Shown here: positions 33,014-44,865 of the stretch, piece after piece
Layout of the letters: the number at the start of each line of letters is the position of its first letter
Position numbering within the stretch: the first letter of the stretch is position 1
NCBI GenBank assembly: GCA_016584495.1
Contig: WAID01000004.1
Coordinates: forward strand, 2,480,001-2,544,000
Length of the DNA stretch: 64,000 bases
Direction: 5' to 3'
Source of the DNA: Celoporthe dispersa
Lineage: Eukaryota > Ascomycota > Sordariomycetes > Diaporthales > Cryphonectriaceae
The notes under the pieces: model-generated
The model's input: the letters and a program-made list of their open reading frames with translations, nothing else
Told to the model about the DNA's origin: nothing
The model's database searches: none
Program-made: the position numbers and the translations under genes

Positions 33014-34551
33014 CTAGTCCACACGGCCCTGGCTTCGCGTCTTCCGTTGTGTACGTCCCACGGGAGCTGGCTCCTTCTTCTTGTTCTTGCGCTTCTCCTT
33101 CATATCATCAACCACGCCTTTGGCCTTGGCGACGGCCTTGGCAATCGGGCCTTTGCGCTTCTTAGCAGTGGGCTCATCAGCACCTGCGGGTTCCTCAGGA
33201 TCCGCCTCAGCCTTGCGCTTTCGGGATGCGGGGATGTCTCCTCCAGTCGCAGACAGGTTGCCCGTAGAAGTCTCTATGGCAGGGGCAGGGGCAGCGGTGG
33301 TGCTCGTCCCCTTGGCAGAAACGGGGGCGGAGGCCGCCTCCTCGGCGCCTGTAACCGGGGTCGGGGCTGGCTCCGCTGGTTTCTCCGCAGCGAGGGTAGA
33401 AGCTAGAGCTGGCGCCGTGGAGGAGTCGACCGTAGACGGCGCAGCAGGCTTCTCTGAAGCAGCGGCAGCAGCTGCATCTTTCATCTCAACATCCTCCTTT
33501 GCGGCTGGTGTCGTGTCTGGGACTGTAGCGGCTGAGACTGCTGGAGGGACAGGATCTTTCTTCTCAACGTCCTTGCTCTCCGTATTCTTCTCTTGCGTCT
33601 CCTCCGGGACTGCATGTGCGCCAGGCGCAGCATCTGTCGAGATAGCAGCCCCGGCCAAGGCAGTGGCAGGTGCCGCGTCCTCGATCGCGGTACTCTTCTT
33701 CTCACTCCCGTTTACCGCTAGAGGCGTAGCATCCGACACAGGTTTAGCATCGGTAGACGGAGCAGACACAGCTGGGGCATCCTGAATGCCGTCAGTCTGG
33801 GTGAGACCAGGTGACTCCAATGCTGCAACCGTCGCCGGTACATCGCTCACACCGTCGTGCTGGGTTGACTCGCTAGGCTTGGGCGCAGACGTCTCTGGAA
33901 GCGCCCCAGTCATAACAGGTGGGTCGGTGGAAGAGGCGCTGCCGGCAGCTCCGGCGTTGCCGTCGGCTGAGGCTTCTGTGGCAGGTGCTACTAGGGTCGA
34001 GGAAGCCGGCTTCTCGGCGGCAGCCTCGGGAGCAGGCGCACTCGCCTGGTTGTTCTCCTCGGGAACCAGAGGCTCAATCTTACCTCCGACGCCATTGACG
34101 CCAGTGCCGTTTTTTTCGGGGGCCGCGGCGTCCCCGTTGGCAGTCGCAGAGGGCGTGTCGGCCGGCTTGTGAACGTCTGGGGTCACTGACAGTGGCTGGG
34201 TGACGCTCGAGGGGGCCGGCTCGGATGGCTTGCCGTTTTGCGCCTCAGCGAAGGGATTCTTAGGCACAGCATTGTCGCCGGTCGTCGCGGCAGCGAGTGG
34301 GTTGGCCGGAGCTGCACGTTGTCAATGGCACGTCAGCGGTGGCGGTCAGATGGAAAGGTGGTTGCGCGAATCGGTAGAGGTGGCGGTGAACAGCCGACAG
34401 GTGCGGCGCAAACACCACACGAGCTCACTTGAGCTCAATTGAAGCCGCTGCAGGAATAAAGGCACCTGTATGCAGTGGATGGCCGCGATAATGCTGTCAC
34501 AGGTGAAGCAAACTCACCTGCGCTGTTGATGGAAGCTGAGCTGTCGGCCAT
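33014..34551 (-). CDS. Ala/Pro-rich acidic protein with nuclear localisation-type basic clusters
   Basis: Unrecognised protein, 443 residues, from exons 34551-34518 and 34311-33014. The junction reads MADSSASINSA then APANPLAAATTG, with donor GTGAGT and acceptor TGCAG. The start is in the context GCCATGG. The first 330 residues are mostly Ala, Pro, Thr, Ser and Glu with little predicted structure and many acidic repeats (such as EKPAAPSTV, AEKPAEPAP). The C-terminus is strongly basic: SRKRKAEADPEE, TAKKRKGPIAKAVAKAKG, DDMKEKRKNKKKEPAP and RKTRSQGRVD, so nuclear import and nucleic-acid or chromatin contact are likely. The reading frame of 417 codons and conserved splice signals make a real gene likely. 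A specific function cannot be inferred. Confidence 0.7.
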
Positions 34552-35511
34552 GGCGATGACGTAATGCGTGGAGAGCTAAATGCCAAACGGGCAGAGGGCG
34601 AGATCGGATTGCAGATGGTGCGCAGGACGCAGTGCAGGATGGCAAGCAATTGGAGCTGCTGCTGCTTGGAGATGGAGACAGAGGAGGGTTGATGAGGTTG
34701 GATGGGTGGTGTAGGACGAGCAGAGCAGAGAGCTGAGAGGTCGAGCGAAGAGTTGGGAAAGGAGAAATGCAAACGGCCGAAGCTGGGCTGGGGGGGGGAG
34801 GGAGGATGGATCGAAGGGACAGGTGAGTGAGGTTAAACTGGTACCGTGGTAACTGGCTGGGTCTTGGGTTGGAAGGCTGGTCCTGGTTTGCGCAGGAATG
34901 AGAAGGCGTGTACTAACATTCGCGCACCTGCTGTAGGTGTGTCGCTGTTACGGCGGATCCTGGAGGTAGAGGTACTCTTTGGTCCCATACCACCAAGATA
35001 CTATGGTACTCATATGACATGTACATACTGTACGATGGGACTAGCACCAGGCGATCACGACCTATGGGTGTACAGAAACACGTGCTGCCGACAACAAACT
35101 TTACTCCTGCCAAGCAACTCCAACATGTACATAATACATCGAATTAAGGCTCCGCCTGACCTTCTCCATCTTGTCTTGCCCCCATCTCCGCTCATTGCAG
35201 CAGGTACTCAGGAGCTGAAAAGCCCAGACTCTTCTAGAAGTTGCTATAAACAATAACTATTTTTTGATACGAAAGTCGGCAGACGATACCGTGCATGCAC
35301 GACCCAGTCCGCGGGAAGATTTACTAATACATACCGCGGTGTTATTTTTTTCTACATGGTAAATCTGTGACAATAAATTATTACAAACATCCAAGGCGAC
35401 TTGGACATCAGAACCACCATTCATTCGCAATTGCTTTTCTCACCCTGTGTGCATCGCTTCACAGCAGCTCCTGGCTCCCGCAGTCGTTCAAGGGAGCGTG
35501 ATCTCGAGGAG
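34552..35511. other. Intergenic region
   Basis: Promoter side of the gene at 33014 and the flank of the pseudogene. Short frames only, with no gene supported. Confidence 0.5.
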
Positions 35512-36207
35512 TTAAGCGCTGACGGCCCCCTCGACACCATCGACGTCCATATTCATGCCGCTCTCGCCCGTGGCAATAGTTTCGGCGGCTTCCGCGGTCA
35601 CGTTGGCGAATAGCACAGCATGGCAGAAGTCACCGCCAGCCGTTCAGTAGACGTAGCCATCCTGCACCTTGATGCCGCTGATGCTGATCGTGTCACCGTT
35701 CTGTTGTGTCAACAGCATGTAAGTAGATAGAGTCCTGGAAGATGGCCGAGGCGAGGATGTGGTCGCTTTGAACACGGTCAGGCCGTTGAAGTCGGTAGGT
35801 CGGGCCGGCGACAAGGATGAATCTTGGGCTTTGCTTTGCCGCTAGAGTAGTCGACGCGCCAGACCTCAGTGGCATTCGAGAGCGGATCCTGGATGTTGAC
35901 GAGGTGGTGTTGGCGCTGATGGCGCGGAAGACGTCGGGGCCAGCTTTAGTGGTGCCCGATAGGCCCAGGGCGGTATCGAAGGTGAAGGCAACCTCCTTGG
36001 TGGTATTGGCCTGTAGTAGGTCGAAGGCCAACAGGCCGGCTGGCGGGCCGATCTCTGTGGCCAAGATGATGCCGTTTGGAGTGGACGAAAAAGTTCTCTC
36101 GCCAGATGTCTTTGGAGTCGAACTGGTAGACCGTCCTGACGCTGAGCTCTGCAGCGGCCTGCAGGCTAAAAAACCGGGGCGAGGTAGGTAAAGAGTGTGG
36201 AGTACAT
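35512..36207 (-). pseudogene. Decayed SMP-30/Tri14-like beta-propeller gene
   Basis: A secreted six-bladed beta-propeller gene of the gluconolactonase/Tri14-like type, now non-functional. Joining frames by eye gives a start at 36207 (MYSTLFTYLAPVF, signal-like), then LSVRTVYQFDSKDIWRENFF, HSNGIILATEIGPPAGLLAF, ANTTKEVAFTFDTALGLSG, LSNATEVWRVDYSSGKAKPK, DFNGLTVFK, DHILASAIFQDSIYL and ISISGIKVQDGYVY. These match the order of blocks in the family. About seven single-base frame changes separate the pieces, gains and losses alike, for example at A6 (36168-36173). After DGYVY, an expected Trp reads TGA, followed by TAGGDF and a shortened C-terminus that ends at 35512. No other gene in the window has this density of lesions. 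Sequence errors may add to the count. Confidence 0.72.
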
Positions 36208-38453
36208 AGTGTGACTGCTGAAATGATAGACAAGACTTCAGCAAAACGAGGAGAGGGGGGTTAGGGGGAAGAGACGTATGTACAAGATCTGAGAAGATCT
36301 TCAGTCAACGAGACCTTCTCAGCTAAGACCTGTCTATGCCCTACATCCTAAGTTGCACACATGCACGACCTATAGGTTACCCAAAGGCCGCGTAAGTTCT
36401 TCTGCGCAGATACCAATTGAAAGATGTGCTGAGCTAGTTAGTGCATATACCTATGTATTATTACTGGTCTCCGAATACTACGTGGATCGTATCGGTGTTT
36501 CGGTACGTCCACCTTGTTCAAAGGGGAGAAGGAAGGGCAGGTGGGAAAAAGAAAAAGGCCACCGCCTCAGCCGAGACTCTATCACTCATAAAGGCACACA
36601 CTAAAACATTCTTTTGTTTTTGTTCATGGTGTAATGCCTGTGGGGGGTGGGGGTTGGGTAATTCGAATGATCAGAGAGTCATAATTATCAGGAGGGGACA
36701 GAAAGAAGATGATCCAAGACAATAGTTAGACAACAAATGGGCGTATGTGAGGTGCTTTGGTAGAGGTATCCTTCCATGCAACCTACCAACCCGCGATGCT
36801 TATAAAACCCTTGGGAAACCCCTACCAAATCAGCACCTGTCTATACGTGCATCCCGTCAAGTTTCCTACATACTTTGATCTTGAAAGTCTTGGTTAGCCC
36901 TCCGAAGGATATCTCAAAATATCCTTGACGCAGTGATGGCACGGCACGCCGTCCCGCGTTCTCCAATTATATACTTAGAGGCACCTAAACAGTTTTAGGG
37001 CGGTAGTGTCGCCGTGACCAAGACATCGTAGTTCATGCAGCGAAGTTTTGCACAGCCTATCTACTGTCACAGACGCGGCATTGTAGAAGGGGCATTTCCA
37101 GGCTCCAGCTCGGCTCAGGTCGTAGCTACCCTGCCTCGAAAGGGAGGATGGCTCTGCTCTGGGAAAGTGTATCCACCCTCCGCCCACAGTTCTCCCACGC
37201 CTTTGCCCGCAGCCGTTGACTAGCCAGGACATACAAAGAAGACTAGAGGCGGGCCTTATGTGAAGAGGAGCCATGCCTGTTATAAATATGGAATGCTCAG
37301 TAGAGAGAACCTACAGATCTTGTTTCACACGTTCATACCCAGATCTCCATGTTGCAGCATGTACTGTACAGTGCATACATAGTACGTCTCTCCAGGGTCT
37401 CATGCAGGAGGGCGGAGCTCGGCACCCCGGGAGAGCTAAGCCCGCCTTGACCTGAATCGCCTCATGGCAGGGTCCATTGAATGCCTCGACTGGCATGCCG
37501 GAGCACTCTGCACAAGGCACGCTCAGCAATATGGCGGCGATACCTGAAAGGTATGCCCAGATCATCCACAGTGGAAGATTAGCTGCCTGCCAAAGAGATG
37601 AGACGATCTACATAGTACATACAAACTCCCAGTGTTCCCCCGGAAACGCTTAAGAAGGGTCTCCGCACTTTTTTGCGGGGGACCATGCTCCACAAACAAC
37701 ACTTATTCAGCCTCCATGAAATCACCATCATGCCAAAGGGGCACGCTACCATGAGCACGTCTTAACAGAGTGCATCGATGCTCAAGACATGCCAGCACCT
37801 CAATTTACTTCTTTTTGCGACAACAGGATCGTTCTCGAAATCTGTCATCTTGCCCAGCCTTGCGAATGGCTTCATATCGGGAGGTCATCGGAGACGATGG
37901 TACCGCCAAGGCCTGTGCCGAGTCCCGCCACGGCTCTTTGCCTTCCGCCAAGAACGGCGCCGATGAATCATCTGGCTTGGTATACCGTATCACCCTCCAT
38001 TGAGCAGCCTTGATGAAGTCAATCGGTCAGAATACCAAGCCTCTCGAGGTCTCCCATTGAGCCAGGCAATGAGACTAAGCAGCCGAGGTTTTCCAAAGCC
38101 GGACATCGCGCCTTGTCAAGAGGACACTTGATGATCTTGGCCTCGCCTCGGCGCCATGGAGCTTAACGTCATCGCTCGTGTCGACTTCCTCTGGCCGGGA
38201 TGTTGAGGACTCTTGAGGGCTGCCTGTTTGGCTCCTGTGTACACCTCAGTACCCAAGTATATAAGTCGCTACCTCTCACGCGAACACCTGCCATGAAGCA
38301 ACAAGTTGTGGTTCAAACACCCATTTCGGAAGACGTCTTTGTCAACACCCGCTCGCGATTCTCTAACACCTCTTAGCCAACAGGCTTCCATATCCATGCC
38401 AGCCACCACAAACTTGCTCTTGTCATCATCCATGGTCATCAAGTGATCTCACA
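36208..38453. other. 2.2 kb intergenic region
   Basis: No gene supported. Overlapping short frames near 37770-38010 have no motif. The right end is the presumed promoter of the ATPase gene. Confidence 0.5.
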
Positions 38454-41400
38454 ATGTCTGGCCAATTTGCCCGACATCCATTCCTTCTTCCTGTAGCCGA
38501 CGTGGTAGCCGCTCTAGAAACCAGCATCGACCATGGCCTCAGCTCAACACAAGTTGCCCACAGGCAACAGCAATACCCCCGCAATGAGCTCATTGTCGAA
38601 GGGGCTATAGCCTGGCACACTATCTTCATCAAACAGCTGTGCAACGCCATGATGTTGGTACGTCGCGCACCCTACATTCCTGTATTTATTTTTCAGGGGC
38701 CTATATCTTTTGGAATATGGGCCTTAAGACATCCGATCGCAGTCTCACCACAAATCTCTGCAGGTCCTCATCGTCGCCACTATTGTGAGCTTTGCCATCA
38801 AAGACTGGGTCGAAGGTGGTGTTCTGGCCTTCGTCATCTGCCTCAACGTCTCGATCGGGTTTGTCCAGGAGTACCGCGCCGAGAAGAAGATGGACGCTCT
38901 TAGGGCTCTGTCGTCTCCCTCTGCAACTGTCCTTCGAGATGGGAAACTAAAGGTTGTCGCAAAGTACGTACTCGACAGACTCGTTGGCTGCTTTTTCCTT
39001 ACTCCCGTTGCCATCCCTCCAGGCAGGGCTGCTATCGAATCTTGGATCAATAGTCCACCTTCCACGTTATTTCCGCCTTGCCGTTTCTTGTCTGGCAAGG
39101 TCTCATCAGTCTACTGCTTGACGGGGCCCCTATTTCTCTGAGCTCAAGTTTCTTCCACTCGCTAACGCTACACAGTCCTGAAGTGGTCCCCGGAGACGTA
39201 GTCATCCTCAAGATGGGCGACACAGTTCCAGCTGACTTAAGAATGTTCGAGATCATGAACCTTTCTTGTGACGAGCAAAGCCTGACTGGCGAGGCCGCTC
39301 CCGTGGAGAAGACAACTGAAAACGACATATTCGTACCAGGTACGGAGAAACCTGCCACATCAGAAGAAGAAGTCGGTATCGGCGATCGAATCAACATTGC
39401 CTATGCGACAACTTGCGTTCGGAAAGGCCGTGGCAGGGGGATCGTTATTACCACTGGGATGAAGACCGAGGTGGGCAAGATCGCCGCGTCCACTGCCAAG
39501 AAACAAAGGAAGCCAGGCAGGTCTATGAACTGGAGGAAGTATGGAAAAGCCGCCCCCTTCAAAGGTGCCAGCAGGCGAGCCTATGACTTCTTTGGCAAAT
39601 TCCTTGGCCTTACCGAAGGAACACCACTTCAAAAGCGTCTAGGCCAGCTTGCCTATCTCCTATTCTTCTTCGCTCTGATCCTGGCGGTCATTGTCTTTGG
39701 CGTCAACCGCTTCACAATGTCCAACGAGGTCATCATATACGCTATATCTCTTGGAATAGCCATCATTCCTGAGAGTCTGGTTGCGGTCCTGACGCTCACC
39801 ATGGTGGTGGCGACCACTATGATGACCAAGTCAAACGTAGTGGTAAGGTAGGTGGCTACTTACCCCCCCCCCCTCCGGGCCGGTCTTTCAAGGTCTTACC
39901 ACGCTCACATGCTGTTCATAGAGATCTCAGTGCTCTGGAAGCCCTTGGTGGCGTCACAAACATCTGTTCCGACAAGACAGGAACTCTCACGCAGGGGGTG
40001 ATGATTGTCCGCAGCGTATGGCTCCCATTCTCGAATATGTACTCCGTTCGAGACTCGGGAGATCCTAACGACCCAACGGCCGGGCGTGTCACATATCGCA
40101 AAGTCCCTCTTGAAGTCCCCGAACGGTCAGGTGGCGGCAGAGACTTTGACCAAGAAAGAAGTGCCCCTGCGCTCAAGTTCGATGTTCCGGAGGAGAAGGC
40201 AGGTCTGAGCAAGGCGGAGGACGCTGAGGAAGTAGATGCTGAGCCAAGCCCTGCCCTGCATGCATTTTCTCCTCGCTGCCTCCCTCTGCAATTTAGCCAC
40301 TGTCCGCTATGACGAGCATCAGTCCCAGTGGCAAACGACAGGTGAGCCTACAGAGGTCGCTTTGCAGGTATTCTCACACCGCTTCGAGGTGCGGAAAAAG
40401 CAGCTCGAATCTAGTGGATGGAATCAGGCCGCAGAGTTCCCCTTCGACAGCGGTATCAAGCGCATGTCAGTCATTTACAGCGCCCCCGAGGGAAATCCCT
40501 TCGGCGTCAGCCCCTCGAACAGTCTAGTCTATACCAAAGGAGCTGTCGAGCGGGTTCTGGATCTCTGCTCTACCGTTGGAGTTGGCGAGGACCAATGCCC
40601 TTTGACCGATGACCTGAAAGACAAGGTCCTGGCACAGATGGACAGTCTTGCCTCCCAGGGACTGAGGGTGCTTGCTGTTGCAAGCCGGACGTGGATTGGG
40701 CGCTTTAAGTCGATCACTGCCACCACGGATGCGAACGATGATGCGATGCGCAGTCAAATCGAAAGTGAGCTGACTCTCCTAGGCCTGGCTGGCATCTACG
40801 ACCCACCGAGGAGAGAGACCACGCCCGCCATTGCAGAGTGCGCCAGCGCTGGGATCAAAGTCCACATGCTCACCGGTGATCATCCCGCCACTGCTACAGC
40901 TATCGCAAAAGAGGTGGGCATTATTCCCCGGAACTTGTCGATCCTGCCTCCTGCAGTGGCCAACTCGATCGTCTTCAAGGCGACAGACTTTGACAAGCTT
41001 ACTGATGCGGAAGTCGATGCCCTGGACGAGCTGCCGCTGGTGATCGCACGCTGCGCCCCAGACACCAAGACACGAATGATAGAGGCATTGAGAAGGCGCA
41101 GAGCGTTTGCGACCATGACGGGCGACGGTGTGAACGACGCACCTAGCCTCTCCAACGCTGACGTCGGCATCGCCATGGGCAGCGGGTCCGACGTGGCCAA
41201 GTCGGCAGCCAAGATTGTGCTCACGGACGATAAGTTCAACTCGATCGTCGCGGCCATCAGAGAAGGGCGCAGGATGTTTGACAACATCCAGAAGTTCGTC
41301 TTGCACCTGCTTGCGTCGAACGTGGGGGAGGTGGTGCTCCTGATAGTCGGTCTGGCGTTCAAGGACGCGTCCGGGCTGTCAGTGTTCCCCGTCAGCCCGC

Positions 41401-42167
41401 TCTCCATCCTCTGGATCAACATGATCACGTCGTCCTGCCCGGCGTTTGGCCTCGGCCGCGAGAAGGCCTCGTCCGACATCATGCGCAAGCCGCCGCAGTC
41501 AAAGGGCATCTTCACCCGGCAGGTGATCGTCGACATGATCGTCTACGGCACGCTCATGGGATCCTGCTGTCTCGCGACCTTCATCATCATCATCTACGGC
41601 GCTAACAGCGGAGACCTGGGCCTGGACTGCAACCGCACCTTCTCCGACGCGTGCAGGCCTGTCTTCCGCGCGCGGGCGGCGGTCTTCGCGGAGCTGACGT
41701 GGCTGATCCTCATCTCCGCGTGGGAGTTCAAGCACCTCCGCCGGTCCATGTTCGCCCTACAGCCTGAGAAGGCGGGCATTGTGCAATTCTTCCGCGACAT
41801 GTACGATAACACGTTCCTCTTCTGGGCGGTCTTTGCTAGCGCCATGTCGGTGTTCGTGACCGTGAACGTGCCCAGGCTGAACACGAACGTCTTCAAGCAC
41901 GCGCCCATCACGTGGGAGTGGGCGCTGGTCGTGGGCTTCACCGTGCTCTACGTGACCGGCGTAGAGACGTGGAAGGCTGTCAAGAGGGTCTATGGGATCC
42001 TGGATGATCATGCCGTGGTGCAGGGCTCCTTCAGCCAGGGCAGCGTCGAAGGGCGGACTATGTCGTCAGTGATGAGCTTTTCGAGCCTGAGGAAATGGGG
42101 GAGCCTGAGGAGGAAGGACACTGGCGACACGGCATATTCTGGCCAAGGGTCTGCTTTGAGGAGGTAG
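38454..42167 (+). CDS. ENA: ENA/PMR2-type sodium/potassium efflux P-type ATPase (type IID), frame broken once
   Basis: Plasma-membrane pump that exports Na+ or K+ under salt or alkaline stress. Exons are 38454-38657, 38764-38963, 39176-39847 and 39922-42167, giving 1,106 residues after one correction. P-type motifs are complete: SLTGEAAPVEK, phosphorylation site CSDKTGTLTQG (Asp about 376), KGAVERVL, MLTGDHPATA and TMTGDGVNDAPSL. IAIIPESLVAVLTLTM and ALEALGGVTNICSDKTG are typical of fungal type IID pumps. The large cytosolic loop has an expanded segment before LLAASLCNLATV. Conserved sequence changes frame at the T4 run 40265-40268 (SPALHAF to LLAASLCNL); one T fewer restores it. The C-terminal tail is Ser-rich. 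Confidence 0.93.
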
Positions 42168-42838
42168 ATCTACATATATCCCATCTATGAGTATGTCATT
42201 GTTACTTCTATACTCATATTTCCATGTTAATTTGTCAGTTCTTTGAGGAAATACTGACTGCATCGAGTTTCAACCTAAGTTACCCCAGGCTGGCAGGCAG
42301 GGAGCAAGCAGCCCTAAGGCATGTGAAGGGAAGAAAGGAAGCTCTTAGTAGAATGATGCAGTAATGGAATACCAAGAATTATCTTCTCAGTGAAGCAATT
42401 CATTGTCTAATTCTATCCTGAGGTTTATCCTTGCATTTCTAGCCATCCCATGAGAATTCATGAGGAATTTATTGGGTGGGTGGATGCTGGGGGTGGGGGG
42501 CAGCCTCAGGGGCAATTGGCCTTAGTCATCGTCCAGAGGGTCTGGGGTGGTCCCTGACAGGGATTAGAGCTCTCTGCAGACTGCCGCTAGCTGCAGTGAC
42601 CACATGTTAGCCAAAGGACACGAGCATCTATCCATCGCGCTTCACAGGCTCCCTTTGCCCTGCCAGGGACGACCAACCATCCCACCACCTCCCTCAATCC
42701 CATCCTCCAACCTGATTCCTCTTCTCGACGCTCCTTTTCTCAGCCATTCATCTGAACGTCAAGCCTTTCTCTGCAACATACTCCAGCCAATTTCTTAGTG
42801 CCTTCTTTACAATAACGACTCTCTAATAACCTCACGCA
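42168..42838. other. Spacer ATPase - DPM1
   Basis: ATPase 3' region and DPM1 promoter. The last 150 bp is pyrimidine-rich, as expected for a leader. No gene seen. Confidence 0.5.
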
Positions 42839-43675
42839 ATGGTGGCCAAGAAGTCTGAGGGCAAGGAGACCTACTCGGTGATCCTGCCCACCTTTAACGA
42901 GCGCCAGAACCTGCCCATCATCACCTGGCTGCTGGCTCGCACCTTCAAGGAGAAGTATGTACCTCCCTCAATGGACCTCTCCCTTGCTGTCGGTCGAGCT
43001 ATCTTTGAACTACTGGCTGCAGCAGACTGACCACTGTCCCCTCCCCTTCTCCATAGTGACATCGACTGGGAACTCGTCATCGTCGACGACGGCTCCCCCG
43101 ACGGCACGCAAGATGTCGCCAACGAGCTCGTCAAAGCCTACAGCCCACACGTGATCCTGAAGACGCGCACGGGCAAGCTGGGCCTGGGCACGGCGTACGT
43201 GCACGGCCTGCAGTTCGCCAAGGGCAACCGCATCATCATCATGGACGCCGACTTCAGCCACCACCCCAAATTCATCCCGCAGATGATCGCGCTGCAGCGG
43301 GCGCGGGACTACGACATCGTGACGGGCACGCGGTATGCGCCGGGCGGTGGCGTGTTTGGCTGGGACCTGAAGCGCAAGCTCACGAGCAAGGGCGCCAACA
43401 TCTTCGCCGACACGGTGTTACGCCCCGGCGTCAGCGACCTGACGGGTAGCTTCCGCCTGTACAAGCGGCCCGTGCTCGAGAAGCTGTTTGAGACGACCGA
43501 CGTGCGCGGGTTCAGCATGCAGATGGCGCTGGCCGTCACGGCCAAGGCGATGGGCTACACGATCGGAGAGGTGCCCATCACCTTCGTCGACCGCGTCTAC
43601 GGAGATTCGAAATTAGGAAGCGAGGAGATACTTGAGTACGCGAAGGGCGTGCTCGCGCTGTGGGCTAAGGTCTGA
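42839..43675 (+). CDS. DPM1: Dolichol-phosphate mannosyltransferase catalytic subunit
   Basis: Makes dolichyl-phosphate mannose from GDP-mannose on the cytosolic ER face; the mannose donor for N-glycans, O-mannosylation and GPI anchors. Exons are 42839-42954 and 43057-43675, 244 residues. GT2 features: YSVILPTFNERQNLP, LVIVDDGSPDGTQD, IIIMDADFSHHP (metal-binding Asp) and GTRYAPGGGVFGWDLKRKL, then DLTGSFRLYKRPVLEKL and PITFVDRVYGDSKLG. There is no C-terminal transmembrane anchor, so it belongs to the class that needs Dpm2/Dpm3 for membrane attachment, as in fission yeast and mammals. The intron is 102 bp with donor GTATGT. Confidence 0.97.
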
Positions 43676-43992
43676 GGAAGGGACGGGGTTTGCGCTCGCG
43701 TTGCCGGTGCGCGTGCATACACACAGGGAGGCGGATGGCCACCCGTCTGACTTGGTCGGCACATTCTTGGAGTTGGACTGGATCCCAGGGAGTTCGGGGG
43801 GGGCATGTAGGGCTGGTTCGTAATACTTCTCGAGACATGCTCGTGATTCCAAAATACAAAAGGCATCGTGTTACATACACACATCATACGGGCAGGGCAG
43901 GGTACAGCCTGAGGAGAAGAGTAGGATCGCAATAGGATCGGAACACGCCCTATATATTGCATCCTAGGAAATAATCCAGACGGCTAGCTACA

Positions 43993-44865
43993 TCACATAT
44001 TCCTCCCGCCGGTCACCATGATTGTCTGTCCGGACACATAACTGAACAGGGGGCTACAGACAGCCAGCACAGCGGACGCCGCCTCGGACGCCGTGCCGGG
44101 CCTCCGCAGCGGGATGTCCAGGTGCTGGTCCCTCTGGGCCTGCTGTGCCCTCGGGATGCCCAGGGCAATCTTCTCGCCGCCGGGCCCCGTGACGAAGGCG
44201 CCCTCCTCCTTGGCCTGCGTGAGCCTCGTCAGGATATGCCCAAACGCCACGGTGTTGGCCCGCACGCCAAAGTTCGGCCCCCACTCCTTGGCGATGGTCT
44301 TGGTCAGTCCCGTCACGGCGGCCTTGGCCGCGGCGTAGTTGGCCTGCCCTGCGTTGCCGTGCACGCCCGACGTGCTCGAGATGTTGACCACGCAGCGGGG
44401 CTCGCCGTCGCGCACGCGGAAGTAGGGCGCGGCCGCGCGCACCAGCCGGAAGGGGGCCTTGGTGTGCAGGTCCATGATGGTGTCCCACTGTACGTCGGTC
44501 ATCTTGTGGATCACCCCGTCGTACGTGTAGCCCGCGTTGTTCACGATGATGTGGATCTTGCCGCCTCCAAATGCTGCCGCCTCCTGGACCAGCCGGTCGA
44601 TATATGCCGGGTCCAGCATGTCTCCTGCCACGGCGAGGGCCCGCCCGCCACCCGTCGCTGTGCTGCTGCTGTTGATGTCGTCCGCCACGGCGCGCGCCTT
44701 GGCCTCGTCGATGTCGCTGACTACCACCTGGGCGCCCTCGCTGGCGAACAGCCGTGCCGCCTCGGCGCCTATGCCCTGACCTGAGCCGGTGATGATGGCG
44801 ACCTGCCCGGCGAGCATGGGATGCTTCAGGTGGGAGGCGATCTGGGAGATGCGAGAGGCGGCCAT
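43993..44865 (-). CDS. Short-chain dehydrogenase/reductase (FabG-like)
   Basis: Classical SDR of 290 residues, intronless. NAD(P)-binding TGSGQGIGAEAARLF (about residue 26), NNAG, catalytic Ser in NISSTSGVHG and the active-site YxxxK in ANYAAAKAAVTG are all present. The C-terminus reads YVSGQTIMVTGGRN, usual for the 3-oxoacyl-reductase-like group. Closest functional class is a 3-oxoacyl-ACP/CoA reductase or a related alcohol dehydrogenase; the substrate is unknown. No obvious mitochondrial or peroxisomal (SKL-type) signal is seen. The downstream 317 bp towards DPM1 has no gene. Confidence 0.88.
   Translation of the reverse strand: MAASRISQIASHLKHPMLAGQVAIITGSGQGIGAEAARLFASEGAQVVVSDIDEAKARAVADDINSSSTATGGGRALAVAGDMLDPAYIDRLVQEAAAFGGGKIHIIVNNAGYTYDGVIHKMTDVQWDTIMDLHTKAPFRLVRAAAPYFRVRDGEPRCVVNISSTSGVHGNAGQANYAAAKAAVTGLTKTIAKEWGPNFGVRANTVAFGHILTRLTQAKEEGAFVTGPGGEKIALGIPRAQQAQRDQHLDIPLRRPGTASEAASAVLAVCSPLFSYVSGQTIMVTGGRNM

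Noticed and set aside
33081..34172. Long + strand frames opposite the Ala-rich gene
   Set aside because: Shadow of the repetitive Ala/Pro codons; no start context and no domain.
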